64,000 bases of DNA, from assembly GCF_041261205.1 (NCBI RefSeq), contig NZ_JBGCCH010000037.1, positions 1 to 64,000 of the forward strand. The letters run 5' to 3'. Numbering within the stretch: the stretch's first letter is position 1; each line of letters opens with the position of its first letter. Positions 50,766 to 59,458 of this stretch are shown here, one piece after another. The position numbers and the translations under genes are program-made. A model generated the notes under the pieces. The model was not told where the DNA came from. It saw only the letters and a list, made by a program, of their open reading frames with translations, and searched no databases. This DNA is from Catenulispora sp. MAP5-51 (GTDB lineage: Bacteria; Actinomycetota; Actinomycetes; Streptomycetales; Catenulisporaceae).

Positions 50766-53201
50766 GTGGCCGGACAGTCGCCTTCGCCTCGCCGCAGCCG
50801 CAGCCGCAGCCGCAACCGCGGCACGCGCCGCCTGGTCGCGGTGCTCGCCGCCGCCGGCCTGACCGGCGTCACGGTCGTCTCCGGACCCGCCGCGCGGGCC
50901 GCCGTGGTGCCGCACCGGAGCGCCGCGCCGACCAGCACCGTCTACACCTGGCACCTGTCCCAGGACGCCGACCCGTCCGCGCCGCCGGACGTCCCGGACC
51001 AGATCGGCGGCGGCTCGGCCCAAATCCAGTCCGAGATCACGGACTACAACACCAAGGCGCAGGCTCTGCAGAGCGAATCGGCGAAGGTCTCGGCCGAGAC
51101 CGACTCCCTCACGCAGCGCGAGTCGGACCTGGAGAATCAGGCCAACCAGGTCACCGGCAAGCAGTCCAGCCTGGAGAGCCAGGCCGGCTCGCTGGAAAGC
51201 CAGATCAGCGACCTCAACACCCAGATCGCCGCCCACAACGCCGAACCGCACGTCTTCGAACTGCCGGACCAGCAGGCGGCGTACGACGCGTACAACGCGG
51301 AGAAGGCAAGCCTCGACGAGCGCAAGGCGGCCTTGCAGAGCCAGGCGGACTCGCTGCAGTCCAGCCTGACGAACCTGCAGAACACCGAGTCGTCGATCCA
51401 GGCGCAGCAGACCCAGCTGCAGGGCGACGTCCAGAAGCACAACGACGAAGTCACGTCGATGCAGAGCGAGGCCTCCGACCTCGACGCCGAGCGCCAGAAG
51501 ATCCTCAGCGACGTCGCGGAGTACGAACAGCAACTCGCCTCGGAACCGGACACCGCGCCCTACGAGGACGCGCCCGGCGGCGACGCCTCGGATCCCGCCG
51601 GCGACCCGTCCGACCCGGCGGCCGACCAGGCCCCGCCGGACACGAACCAGTCCCAGCCCGCGATCAGCGGCGGCGACTCGGCCGAACCGGACGTGACCTA
51701 CGAGCCGGCTCCGGGCGACAGCGGCGCGTCCGAACCGGAGGCAGCCGGCCCGGTCACCCAGGCACCGGTGCGCGTGACACTGTCACCGGACGCGGTGCGC
51801 TCCCTGCCGCCGGACGAGGCCGCGCACCTCAACCCGACGACCACGTACGACGGCCTGGTCCCGGAGGCCGACGGCGACTACGCGGTGACCGAACCCGAGC
51901 CGCCGGCCGGCAAGGAACTGCCGCCCGGCCAGAAAGCCTTCGACGACGCGATCGGCAAGGGCGGGAAAGCGACCGCCGAGGTCGGCGGCGAGAAGGTCAC
52001 CATCGACCACGTCGACCCCGTGACCAAGGCGCCGCCGGAGGACGTCGGCGGGGACACGCCACGACCGGCGCCGGGGAACGGCACGCCCAACGCCGCGGCG
52101 CAGGGGCCCGCGGTCAGTGTGAGCCAGTTGCAGTCGAATCTGGACAACCAGGGGCTCAGCGACGAGGCGTCGCAGTTCGACCTGGAGTACTCGCCGAAGA
52201 TCACGGACGCGAACGGCAACCCGACCTTCGGCGACGTCCCGATGGACGCCGCGGGGAACCCGGAGCTGGGCGCGGACGGAAAGCCGATCCTCCGGTTCTC
52301 CGACCTCGGTCTTCGGAATCCAGGGCAGGCCACGGAGACGTTCGCCAAGGACGAAGTCGAGTACTTCGATACCCAACTCGACAACCCCTGCCACAGCTTC
52401 GCCGGCGACACGCGGGTCCTGATGGCGAACGGCACCACCGAACCGATCGCCGAGGTCCGAGCCGGCGACCGGATCGAGAACGCCCAGCCCGGTGGCGGGA
52501 ACGAAGTCCACACGGTGGACCGGGTGCACGTCACGACGACGGACGCGGACTTCGTGGACGTGCTCGTCGCGACGCCGCAAGGCGTCGAAACGATCACCAG
52601 CACCCGCGACCACCCGTTCTACGACGCGACCACGGCAGGGTTCGTCAACGCGGGGTCGTTGGCGCCCGGCTCCCGCCTGCAGAGCAGCTCGGGCCAGGCC
52701 GTGGTGGTGCGGGGACTTCGGCCGCACATCGGGCCGATGGTGACCTACGACCTGACGGTCGACGGCGTGCACACGTACTACGTGGTCACGGGCCACACCC
52801 CGGTACTGGTGCACAACTGCGGGGGCTGGATCGACGGCCACGAGCCCACCTGCATCTGCGACGGCATGGGCGGCGATCCCGTCTACCCCGAGACGCCCGA
52901 CCTGGACCAACAGTGGGAGGAAGCCACCGGGGGAACGGCGACCCGCGACATCCACGGCATGCTGCGTGAGGCAGAGCGGGCATCCGGCGACGAAATCTGG
53001 AACGACCCCACCAGCGAGATGTACGTCCAGAAGGGCGGGCAGATCGTGAAGGTCCTCGACGTCGGCAATGGAAACTACTCTGTCGCCGTGAGGGACATGT
53101 CGAACCCCAACGGCAACTACACGACAGTCATGACCAACTTCACCCAGAAAGAGCTCGACGGCAGGCTCAACAGCGGCACCTGGAGCGCCCCCAATGGCTG
53201 A
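50766..53201 (+). CDS. Polymorphic toxin with signal peptide, coiled coil, HINT domain and C-terminal toxin
   Basis: An 811-residue secreted protein with this order. A signal peptide comes first (RRLVAVLAAAGLTGVTVV). Next is a long coiled coil (~residues 75-260) and then an acidic, Pro-rich linker. A pretoxin-HINT domain follows from Cys542 (CHSFAGDTRVLM) to His683-Asn684 (TPVLVHN|C), which would self-cleave and release the last ~127 residues. That tail (RDIHGMLREAERASGDEIW to FTQKELDGRLNSGTW) has the look of a BECR/barnase-like RNase fold, by inference. A likely immunity gene overlaps the end. Confidence 0.85.
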   Translation: MAGQSPSPRRSRSRSRNRGTRRLVAVLAAAGLTGVTVVSGPAARAAVVPHRSAAPTSTVYTWHLSQDADPSAPPDVPDQIGGGSAQIQSEITDYNTKAQALQSESAKVSAETDSLTQRESDLENQANQVTGKQSSLESQAGSLESQISDLNTQIAAHNAEPHVFELPDQQAAYDAYNAEKASLDERKAALQSQADSLQSSLTNLQNTESSIQAQQTQLQGDVQKHNDEVTSMQSEASDLDAERQKILSDVAEYEQQLASEPDTAPYEDAPGGDASDPAGDPSDPAADQAPPDTNQSQPAISGGDSAEPDVTYEPAPGDSGASEPEAAGPVTQAPVRVTLSPDAVRSLPPDEAAHLNPTTTYDGLVPEADGDYAVTEPEPPAGKELPPGQKAFDDAIGKGGKATAEVGGEKVTIDHVDPVTKAPPEDVGGDTPRPAPGNGTPNAAAQGPAVSVSQLQSNLDNQGLSDEASQFDLEYSPKITDANGNPTFGDVPMDAAGNPELGADGKPILRFSDLGLRNPGQATETFAKDEVEYFDTQLDNPCHSFAGDTRVLMANGTTEPIAEVRAGDRIENAQPGGGNEVHTVDRVHVTTTDADFVDVLVATPQGVETITSTRDHPFYDATTAGFVNAGSLAPGSRLQSSSGQAVVVRGLRPHIGPMVTYDLTVDGVHTYYVVTGHTPVLVHNCGGWIDGHEPTCICDGMGGDPVYPETPDLDQQWEEATGGTATRDIHGMLREAERASGDEIWNDPTSEMYVQKGGQIVKVLDVGNGNYSVAVRDMSNPNGNYTTVMTNFTQKELDGRLNSGTWSAPNG

Positions 53202-53613
53202 ACCGGCGGAAGACCCGACCAGGGAACAGGTGACGCGCGAGTGGAGGGGCGTCATCGATGGGTCGGTGTCCAGGGAGAGCGCGCACCGCTGGGCGGCCAC
53301 CTGGGTCGAGGATGCCGACTTCGACCCGGCAGATCCGATGATCCTGAACGGCCTCCAGTATGTGCACGGCTTTGATTTGGTGACGGACACCAACGGGGGC
53401 TTCGGCCATTCAGCGTCCGGGGTCGACGGGGGCTATATCAAGGACGGCGAGGAGATCGAATCGGATTTACAGCACTGGCTGGGCGAGAACGCGCTTTACG
53501 ACGAGGACCCGTCCGGGTTCCTGAGCCGGAAGATCGCGCACGCGTTGGAGAGCCTCGAGTGGCGCGGTAGTCCGGGGAAGCCGATCGACAGCGGGGAGGA
53601 CGCGTCGCCGTAA
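53194..53613 (+). CDS. Candidate immunity protein for the upstream toxin
   Basis: A 139-residue acidic cytoplasmic protein that overlaps the toxin gene by eight bases. It contains a WAATWVEDADFDPADPMILNGLQYVHGFDL segment and a helical C-terminus. I recognise no family. Size, charge, overlap and position directly after a polymorphic toxin make immunity the best guess. Confidence 0.7.
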   Translation: MAEPAEDPTREQVTREWRGVIDGSVSRESAHRWAATWVEDADFDPADPMILNGLQYVHGFDLVTDTNGGFGHSASGVDGGYIKDGEEIESDLQHWLGENALYDEDPSGFLSRKIAHALESLEWRGSPGKPIDSGEDASP

Positions 53614-53627
53614 GCATGTCAGGCACC

Positions 53628-54671
53628 TCAGTGAAGGTGGATTCGCAGCCAGTCGATGATGATCGGAACGACTTCGGCCAACTTGGACGCGGCGACGTGG
53701 CCGGTGCCTTCGATCAGATGGACTTCCGTGTCGCGGCGGCCGGTGAACACCAGGGTGTCGGCGGCGGGGACGTGGACGTCGTCAGCGCCGTTGACGACCA
53801 GCATCGGGGCGTTGGCGTCCTTGTCGAGCAGCGGACGCAGCGAGTAGTTCTGCATCATCGCGATCAAGTCGTCGGTCGCGGGCTTCTCGGTCAGGCCCAC
53901 GGCGTTCCCGAAGATGTCGATCATTCCGAACATCAGGTGCTCGAGGTTGTCGGCGGTGAACCCGGTCTCGACCGGACCGCCGAGGTCCACGGCGGCGTCC
54001 ACCTCGCCGCCCAGGCCTGAGTGGGCGGCGAAGTAGCCGCCCATGGAGAAGCCGAAATGCCCGACCTTGCCATTGCCGGCGGTCCGGGCGTGCTCGATGA
54101 GGCCGCGGACGATCTGGATGCCGCCTTCGGCGGTGAGCGGAACGTCCGACTCACCGGTGCCCGCGTGGTCGAAGGCCATGACCCGGACGTCGGCGTGCTG
54201 CGCCAGTTGGACCAGCAGCGGGTGGATGTCCATCTTCCAGGAGTCGACACCGCCGGAGGCCAGCAGGACCGGGCGGCCCTGCTGGCCGAGCAGGTGGACA
54301 GGGACCTCCGTGGTGCCGTCGCCGTATGCGACGGTCAGAACCTGCCGGGAGAACGGGACGGGAAAGCCGGGCGATGCCAGCTCGTACTCGCGGATCTGAT
54401 GGGTCAGAGCAGCGCGCTTGGCGGCGTCCGCCAGGCAAGGGAACTTCGCCCAGCCATAGGCCAGGTAGGCCAGATCGTGGCGGCCTTCAGCGGCGTAACG
54501 GCCGGCCAGTGCGGACCATTCGTACACCCAGCCGCCGGGAGCGTCGGCCCACATGTCCACGATCGCGGTACGAACCGAATCGACGTCGCCGGCCGGCAGG
54601 CCGAGGTTCAGCATCTGGGGTCGGCGCTCGGCGAACAGATTCGCCGGGTCCAGAGGCCACCGGTAGGACAT
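53628..54671 (-). CDS. Alpha/beta hydrolase (FrsA/esterase-like)
   Basis: A 347-residue hydrolase with the nucleophile elbow GFSMGGYFAA and late Asp (VVNGADDVHVPAAD) and His (EGTGHVAAS) candidates. It has no signal peptide. The ATG has GGAG upstream. It probably has no link to the toxin genes, which are on the other strand. Confidence 0.8.
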   Translation of the reverse strand: MSYRWPLDPANLFAERRPQMLNLGLPAGDVDSVRTAIVDMWADAPGGWVYEWSALAGRYAAEGRHDLAYLAYGWAKFPCLADAAKRAALTHQIREYELASPGFPVPFSRQVLTVAYGDGTTEVPVHLLGQQGRPVLLASGGVDSWKMDIHPLLVQLAQHADVRVMAFDHAGTGESDVPLTAEGGIQIVRGLIEHARTAGNGKVGHFGFSMGGYFAAHSGLGGEVDAAVDLGGPVETGFTADNLEHLMFGMIDIFGNAVGLTEKPATDDLIAMMQNYSLRPLLDKDANAPMLVVNGADDVHVPAADTLVFTGRRDTEVHLIEGTGHVAASKLAEVVPIIIDWLRIHLH

Positions 54672-54783
54672 CGTCGGCTCCTTCGATCGCAGTCAGAACA
54701 CTGCCAAAGTAGTCGCAGGCCCTTGCGTTGCGATCACACCTGGATTGCACTCGGTTCTGACCTGGTCGCCAGGGCGAGTTGAA

Positions 54784-55938
54784 TCAGCCGGTCGGGTTGG
54801 TCAGAGCGAAGGTCTGGCTCTGCAGGGTCGTCGCGTCGTTCGTCTGGGATCCGACCGCGAACAGGGTGTGCCCGATGGAGGCGACGGCCGAGAGGTCACC
54901 GCGCGCGGATCCACTCGGCGTCGGCACGACCGTGGTGGTGCTGCCGTCGGACTGCATGGAGACGGTGCCGAAGGACTGGTCGCCGACGAACCAGGCGTCG
55001 TGCGGGGCGACCGCGGTCACGCCCTTGAGGTTGACGAACGACCCGCTGAGCGCGGGGGTGGGCACGATGGTCCAGGCGGTGCCGTCCCAGTGCTCGGCCA
55101 GGGGATGGCCGCCCAGGGAGCCGACCGCCCACACGTCGCTCGCCGAGGTGGCCGACACAGCGTTCAGGGTGACGCTGAACGACGGGTTGGTCGCCGGGAC
55201 CGGCAGCGACTTCCAGGTGCCGCCGGAGAACCGCTCGACGAACGCGGTGCGGGCCACCCCTTCGGGCTGGATCGGCGTCTGGACCGCGCCGACCGCCCAC
55301 ACCGAGCCGTCGGAGGTGGTGGTGACGCCGGTGAGCAGCGCGGTCGCGCCGGTCGGCAGCGCCACCCCGGTCACGAGCGACCACGAGGTCCCGTCCCAGT
55401 GCTCGATGATCGGCTGCGCCTCGTTGACGCCGTCCTGGCCGACCGCCCAGACGTCGTTCGCCGCCCGGGCGGTGACCGCGTTGAGCCGGCTGTTGACGCC
55501 GATGCTGGGACTGGGCACGACCGTCCAGGCGCTGCCGTCGAAGTGCTCGGCCAGCGTCCGCTGCGATCCGTCGGCGGTGGCCGTGGTCGTGCCGACCGCC
55601 CAGGCGTCGGTCGCCGACACCGCCGCCACGCCGCTGAGCACGAAGTTCGGCTTCGACGTGGCCATCAGGGTCCACCCGACGCCGTTCCAGCTCTCGATCG
55701 TGGCCTGCGGACCGGCCCCGCCCACGGCGAACCCGTGGGTGCTGTCGACCATGGCCACGCCATGGAACTGGTTGCTGGTGGTGGTGCCGGCGTTGGCGCT
55801 CGGCACGATCGTCCACGGGCTCGTGGCGGCCGAGGCGGTCGAGGCGAGCAGGACGCCGGCGGTCAGGGCTGCGGTGGCAGCGAGCGTGATTCTGCGGCCG
55901 AAGCGGGCTCCGGCAGAAGCAATGTTTGTCATGCCCAT
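54784..55938 (-). CDS. Secreted beta-propeller-like protein
   Basis: A 384-residue protein with a signal peptide (ITLAATAALTAGVLLASTASA) and at least five repeats of a D-x-W-A-V-G signature (AWAVGT, VWAVGQ, VWAVGA, VWAVGS, AWFVGD), each with a W-x-x-V/L strand before it. This suggests a six- to seven-bladed propeller. It is probably extracellular. Ligand or enzymatic role is unknown. Confidence 0.75.
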   Translation of the reverse strand: MGMTNIASAGARFGRRITLAATAALTAGVLLASTASAATSPWTIVPSANAGTTTSNQFHGVAMVDSTHGFAVGGAGPQATIESWNGVGWTLMATSKPNFVLSGVAAVSATDAWAVGTTTATADGSQRTLAEHFDGSAWTVVPSPSIGVNSRLNAVTARAANDVWAVGQDGVNEAQPIIEHWDGTSWSLVTGVALPTGATALLTGVTTTSDGSVWAVGAVQTPIQPEGVARTAFVERFSGGTWKSLPVPATNPSFSVTLNAVSATSASDVWAVGSLGGHPLAEHWDGTAWTIVPTPALSGSFVNLKGVTAVAPHDAWFVGDQSFGTVSMQSDGSTTTVVPTPSGSARGDLSAVASIGHTLFAVGSQTNDATTLQSQTFALTNPTG

Positions 55939-56032
55939 AGATAGCCGCAGAGGTTACAAATCTCTCGCATAGCGCCCTGGGTTCAGAGCACGGCGACAGC
56001 TATGACAGCCAGCTCCCGCCATTCGTCACCGC

Positions 56033-56515
56033 TCAGCTCTCGACCTGTGCCAGGGTCTCCCGCGACGAGGCGCCGGGTTCCACCAGGCCAAGGACCCGGG
56101 ACGGCGAGAACAGGACCCGGAGGCCGCCGTCCGGCTCGTCGAGGCCCCGCTGCGGGAAGGCCTCGCCCGGCCGGCCCCAGTGGCCCTCGAGCCAGACCGT
56201 GCAGGCGTCCTGCTCCTCGCCGCAGTACTTCTCGACCTGGGCGGACAGCGCGACGCTCATTCCGCCGTCGTTCAGTGTCAGGTGGATGGTCCGTCCGTCC
56301 ACGGCGGGGTCCGCCGGCGTCTCGGCGTCGACTCCGACCTCGGCCGAGTCGACCCCGAATCCCATGGGGTCCAGGCGGAGCACGACCGGCAGCCGGACCA
56401 GGCCGGTCGGTGCGCTCTGCGCCGCCTCGTTGAGCCGGTCGAACAGCGGGCCCGAGGGGGAGATCGCGGGGCCGTCCGTGAAGCTCGGCTCCGGCCTGGA
56501 TCTTGACATGCTCAC
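56033..56515 (-). CDS. Hypothetical protein
   Basis: A 160-residue protein of balanced composition (VVLRLDPMGFGVDSAEVGVDAETPA; EKYCGEEQDACTVWLEGHWG). There is no recognised domain, signal peptide or membrane helix. I chose this frame over overlapping Arg-rich ones on composition. The start may be the GTG at 56515 or the ATG at 56509. Confidence 0.55.
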   Translation of the reverse strand: MSMSRSRPEPSFTDGPAISPSGPLFDRLNEAAQSAPTGLVRLPVVLRLDPMGFGVDSAEVGVDAETPADPAVDGRTIHLTLNDGGMSVALSAQVEKYCGEEQDACTVWLEGHWGRPGEAFPQRGLDEPDGGLRVLFSPSRVLGLVEPGASSRETLAQVES

Positions 56516-56664
56516 CAGCGCTCATCCGTTCTGTGGTCCATTGCCGACTGCTCGACAGTCACCGATTCTCACCAATTGTCGCCGAAGTCATCAGACGGCG
56601 AAAACGTGGCTGCCGCCTCCGGGCGGCCCACAGCCGTTCGTACTTCAGCGTCCGCGCTCGTGCT

Positions 56665-57939
56665 TCAGCGCCTACTGCGCCTCCTGGAGGAATGACCGGC
56701 GGCGGCGTCCGCGGGCTTCTGCACGTAGTAGGTGAAGTCATGGTCATCCGCGGTCGAGTCGGTGTTGTTGAACGTCCACCCCAGCCGGCCGGCCTCCACC
56801 GCCTCTTCCATGCCGCGCTCGACCCTGCCGCGACTGGATCTCTTCTTGCCCAACACCCTGCCCAGCACGGCCGGATCTATCTGGCTCGCGCACCACAGCT
56901 CCACCTTGCGCCGGCTCCAACCGTCGACGTCGCGCAGGCTCCAGGCGGCGACTTGCCGAAGCGCTTCGAGGACCTGCGTGCTCGTGACCTCCTCACCCTC
57001 CAGCTCGATCCCGTAGTGCTGCAGATCCTCGACAAGCGCATTCCAGCCGCCTCCGGCGAACCTGTGCAGGTCGAACCTGATCACGTCCTTGCCGGCATCG
57101 GTGAGCTTGATCTGGCTCCGCACGTGCTCGACGCTGTCCTTGCCGTCGGCAACCATGGCCTTGTTGGTCTCGATGCGAGCACGGTTGGCGGTGTAGGCGA
57201 AGTGGTCGTCCCACAGGCACGCGCGCGGACTGGTCGGCCACGCGTCCACAGCGACCCACTCGCTGTCCGGCTCGTCGTCCTTGCCGATGAGGACCCACGC
57301 GTGGTCGAAGTCCTTGACCGAGATACTTCGGATGTACTGGCCCTCGCCGTGCGCGCGCAGGTAGGCGTAGGCGATGTCAGCGTGCTCACCGCAGTTGCCG
57401 CCGTGCGCATGCGCCGCCTTCGCGGCGGTCAACGTGGCGGAGTCGGGACGTCTCCGCAGCTTAGAGGTGTCCCAGAAGGCCTTTTGCCGCATGACCAGCA
57501 TGCGCAAGTAGGAGTTGAACTCGGTGTCGACCAGCGCTTCCCACTGGTTTCCCGCATCCGCAATCTGGCGTTTGACGTGCCTGATCGCGGACCCGCCGAG
57601 CCGCAGACGGCGAGCCGCCCGCGACGAGACTTCCCGTTCGGGCCTTTCCTGCGGCGCCCGCTGAACGACCGAAGTGCCCGAAACGCCCACCCGCGACGCC
57701 CCCTGACCGAGGCGGAGCATCTGGACGACCGCCGCGTTCCCCAACCGCCCCTGCATCGCGGTGAGCCCCGAGGCCATCGCCGCGTGACTGGTCACAGTGG
57801 CGGGATCCCCCGAGGAGACCCCGGCGGCCAGGCCCTGAAGAACATCGGGACGGCTGAACGGCCCGGACACCGCGGCCGTCCTCCGAGTCGCAGCAGCCGC
57901 AGCCGGCTCCGACCGTTCCGGATTTTCGCGTGTCGGCAC
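56665..57939 (-). CDS. Transglutaminase/papain-fold effector-like protein
   Basis: A 424-residue protein. The N-terminal part contains LTAMQGRLGNAAVVQML, a short motif often seen in proteins loaded into actinobacterial contractile injection systems. The central domain has a Cys-His-Asp triad: Cys in AHGGNCGEHADIAYAYLR, His in DFDHAWVLIG and Asp in WVAVDAWPT, as in transglutaminase-like cysteine proteases and peptide-deamidating toxins. The GTG has GAGGGAG seven bases upstream. No injection-system genes are in the window, so delivery is inferred. Confidence 0.7.
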   Translation of the reverse strand: MPTRENPERSEPAAAAATRRTAAVSGPFSRPDVLQGLAAGVSSGDPATVTSHAAMASGLTAMQGRLGNAAVVQMLRLGQGASRVGVSGTSVVQRAPQERPEREVSSRAARRLRLGGSAIRHVKRQIADAGNQWEALVDTEFNSYLRMLVMRQKAFWDTSKLRRRPDSATLTAAKAAHAHGGNCGEHADIAYAYLRAHGEGQYIRSISVKDFDHAWVLIGKDDEPDSEWVAVDAWPTSPRACLWDDHFAYTANRARIETNKAMVADGKDSVEHVRSQIKLTDAGKDVIRFDLHRFAGGGWNALVEDLQHYGIELEGEEVTSTQVLEALRQVAAWSLRDVDGWSRRKVELWCASQIDPAVLGRVLGKKRSSRGRVERGMEEAVEAGRLGWTFNNTDSTADDHDFTYYVQKPADAAAGHSSRRRSRR

Positions 57940-58407
57940 GCTGCCACTCCCTCGCTGCACTGTGCACGGTCGTGAATTGCTGACGCTGACGCAGCCTATA
58001 AGCGGACACGGAACGAGCGGCACCTCCCGCAGTACCAGGTTCTGGGGAGCCAAGGGCAGACCCGATTGCCCGATGGGGCACCGCCATCCGGTGCGCAGGG
58101 TCCTGCGACAGCTCGCCGAGGCGGGCGGGACGTGCCCTGCTCCCGATGTCAGGTCAGCTGCTCCCGCTGCTCCCGCCTGTCCTACACCGATATTCGGCCA
58201 TTGGCTGTGAACTGGGCCGGATGATGCCCGGCATCGTCGAAGAGACCAGTTGCGCGGTCAGTGCGCGGCTGATCAAATCGTTTGCGCCACCCGTGCACGC
58301 CGCTCGCAATCTCCGCATATCATGCGGTCTGGCCCTGGTCATGTCGTCGGCGAAAAGGCCGGACAGTTGTCTTGGGACGACCTGCGCACGCAAGGAGGGA
58401 AGCTCGC
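57940..58407. other. Intergenic region before the MBL-fold hydrolase gene
   Basis: About 470 nt without a convincing gene. It should hold the divergent promoters of the effector-like gene and the MBL-fold gene. I see no clear operator, repeat or RNA gene. Confidence 0.5.
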
Positions 58408-59364
58408 ATGAGCAGCACGATCCACCACTCCCACGAGGGTGATCCGCTGGGGCCCGCCACGACGGTCGAACTGGCCGACGGCGTGTACGGCTACGTGCAG
58501 CCGGACGGCTCGTGGTGGATCAACAACACCGCCTTCCTGGTGGGCCGGCACGGCGTGGTCAGTGTGGACACGTGTGCCACCGCCGCGCGCACCCGCGGCT
58601 ATCTCGCAGCCGTGCGAGCGGTCACCGACCAGCCCATCAGAACTCTGATCAACACCCACCACCACGGCGACCACACCCACGGCAACCGGCTGCTGGCCCC
58701 GGCGACGGTGATCGGGCACGAGCGGATGCGCGAGGCCCTGATCGAGGCCGGGCTGCCGGGTCCGGCACACGCCGCGGTGTGGGGCGACGTGCCCTGGGGC
58801 GACCTGGAACTGGAGCCGCCGTCGGTGACCTTCCGGGACCGGATCACCGTCCACGTCGACGACCTCCGGTGCGAGGTGGTCAACGTGGGGAGCGCGGCGC
58901 ACACCGTCAGCGACAGTTACGTGTGGATCCCGCAGCACTCGCTGCTGATCGCCGGCGACCTGGTCTTCAACGGCGGTACCCCGTTCGTGCTGATGGGCTC
59001 GGTCGAGGGCGCGATCCGGGTACTGGAGGAGCAGATCAAGCCGCTCGGCGCGCGCACGATCGTGCCGGGCCACGGTCCGGTGTGCGGACCCGAGGCGGTC
59101 GACGACGTGCTCGGCTACCTGCGTTATGTCAAAGCGGTGGCGGAGCAGGGTCTGGCCGCCGGTCTGACGCCGTTGGAAGCGGCACGGGAGATCGGCCTCG
59201 GCGAGTACGCCGACCGGACCGATTCCGAGCGCCTGGTGGGGAATCTGCACCGAGCGTACGCGGAATCGGCCGGCGCGGAGCCTGGCGCCGAGATCGACCT
59301 CCCAGCGGCGCTGATCGACATGGTGGCGTTCAACGGCGGAAAGCCGCTGCGCTGTCTGGCTTGA
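58408..59364 (+). CDS. MBL-fold metallo-hydrolase
   Basis: A 318-residue metallo-beta-lactamase-fold enzyme. The metal motif H-x-H-x-D-H is in THHHGDHTHGN, with further ligands in AAHTVSDSY and PGHGPV. The ~70-residue C-terminal helical region is typical of class B-like or ring-opening relatives. It has an ATG with AAGGAGG upstream. The substrate cannot be told from sequence. Lactonase, amidohydrolase or glyoxalase-like activity are all possible. Confidence 0.88.
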   Translation: MSSTIHHSHEGDPLGPATTVELADGVYGYVQPDGSWWINNTAFLVGRHGVVSVDTCATAARTRGYLAAVRAVTDQPIRTLINTHHHGDHTHGNRLLAPATVIGHERMREALIEAGLPGPAHAAVWGDVPWGDLELEPPSVTFRDRITVHVDDLRCEVVNVGSAAHTVSDSYVWIPQHSLLIAGDLVFNGGTPFVLMGSVEGAIRVLEEQIKPLGARTIVPGHGPVCGPEAVDDVLGYLRYVKAVAEQGLAAGLTPLEAAREIGLGEYADRTDSERLVGNLHRAYAESAGAEPGAEIDLPAALIDMVAFNGGKPLRCLA

Positions 59365-59458
59365 GGGAGGCGATGAGACGTCGGCCACCAAGGCCCGCAC
59401 AGCAACAGGCTCGTTGTCCGTCTGTGCTGTACGACCAATCAGCCTTGAGCCATGGCGA

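Noticed and set aside
58146-58442. Small plus-strand frame before the MBL-fold gene
   Set aside because: It overlaps the start of a better-supported gene, and its composition and lack of ribosome-binding site argue against it.
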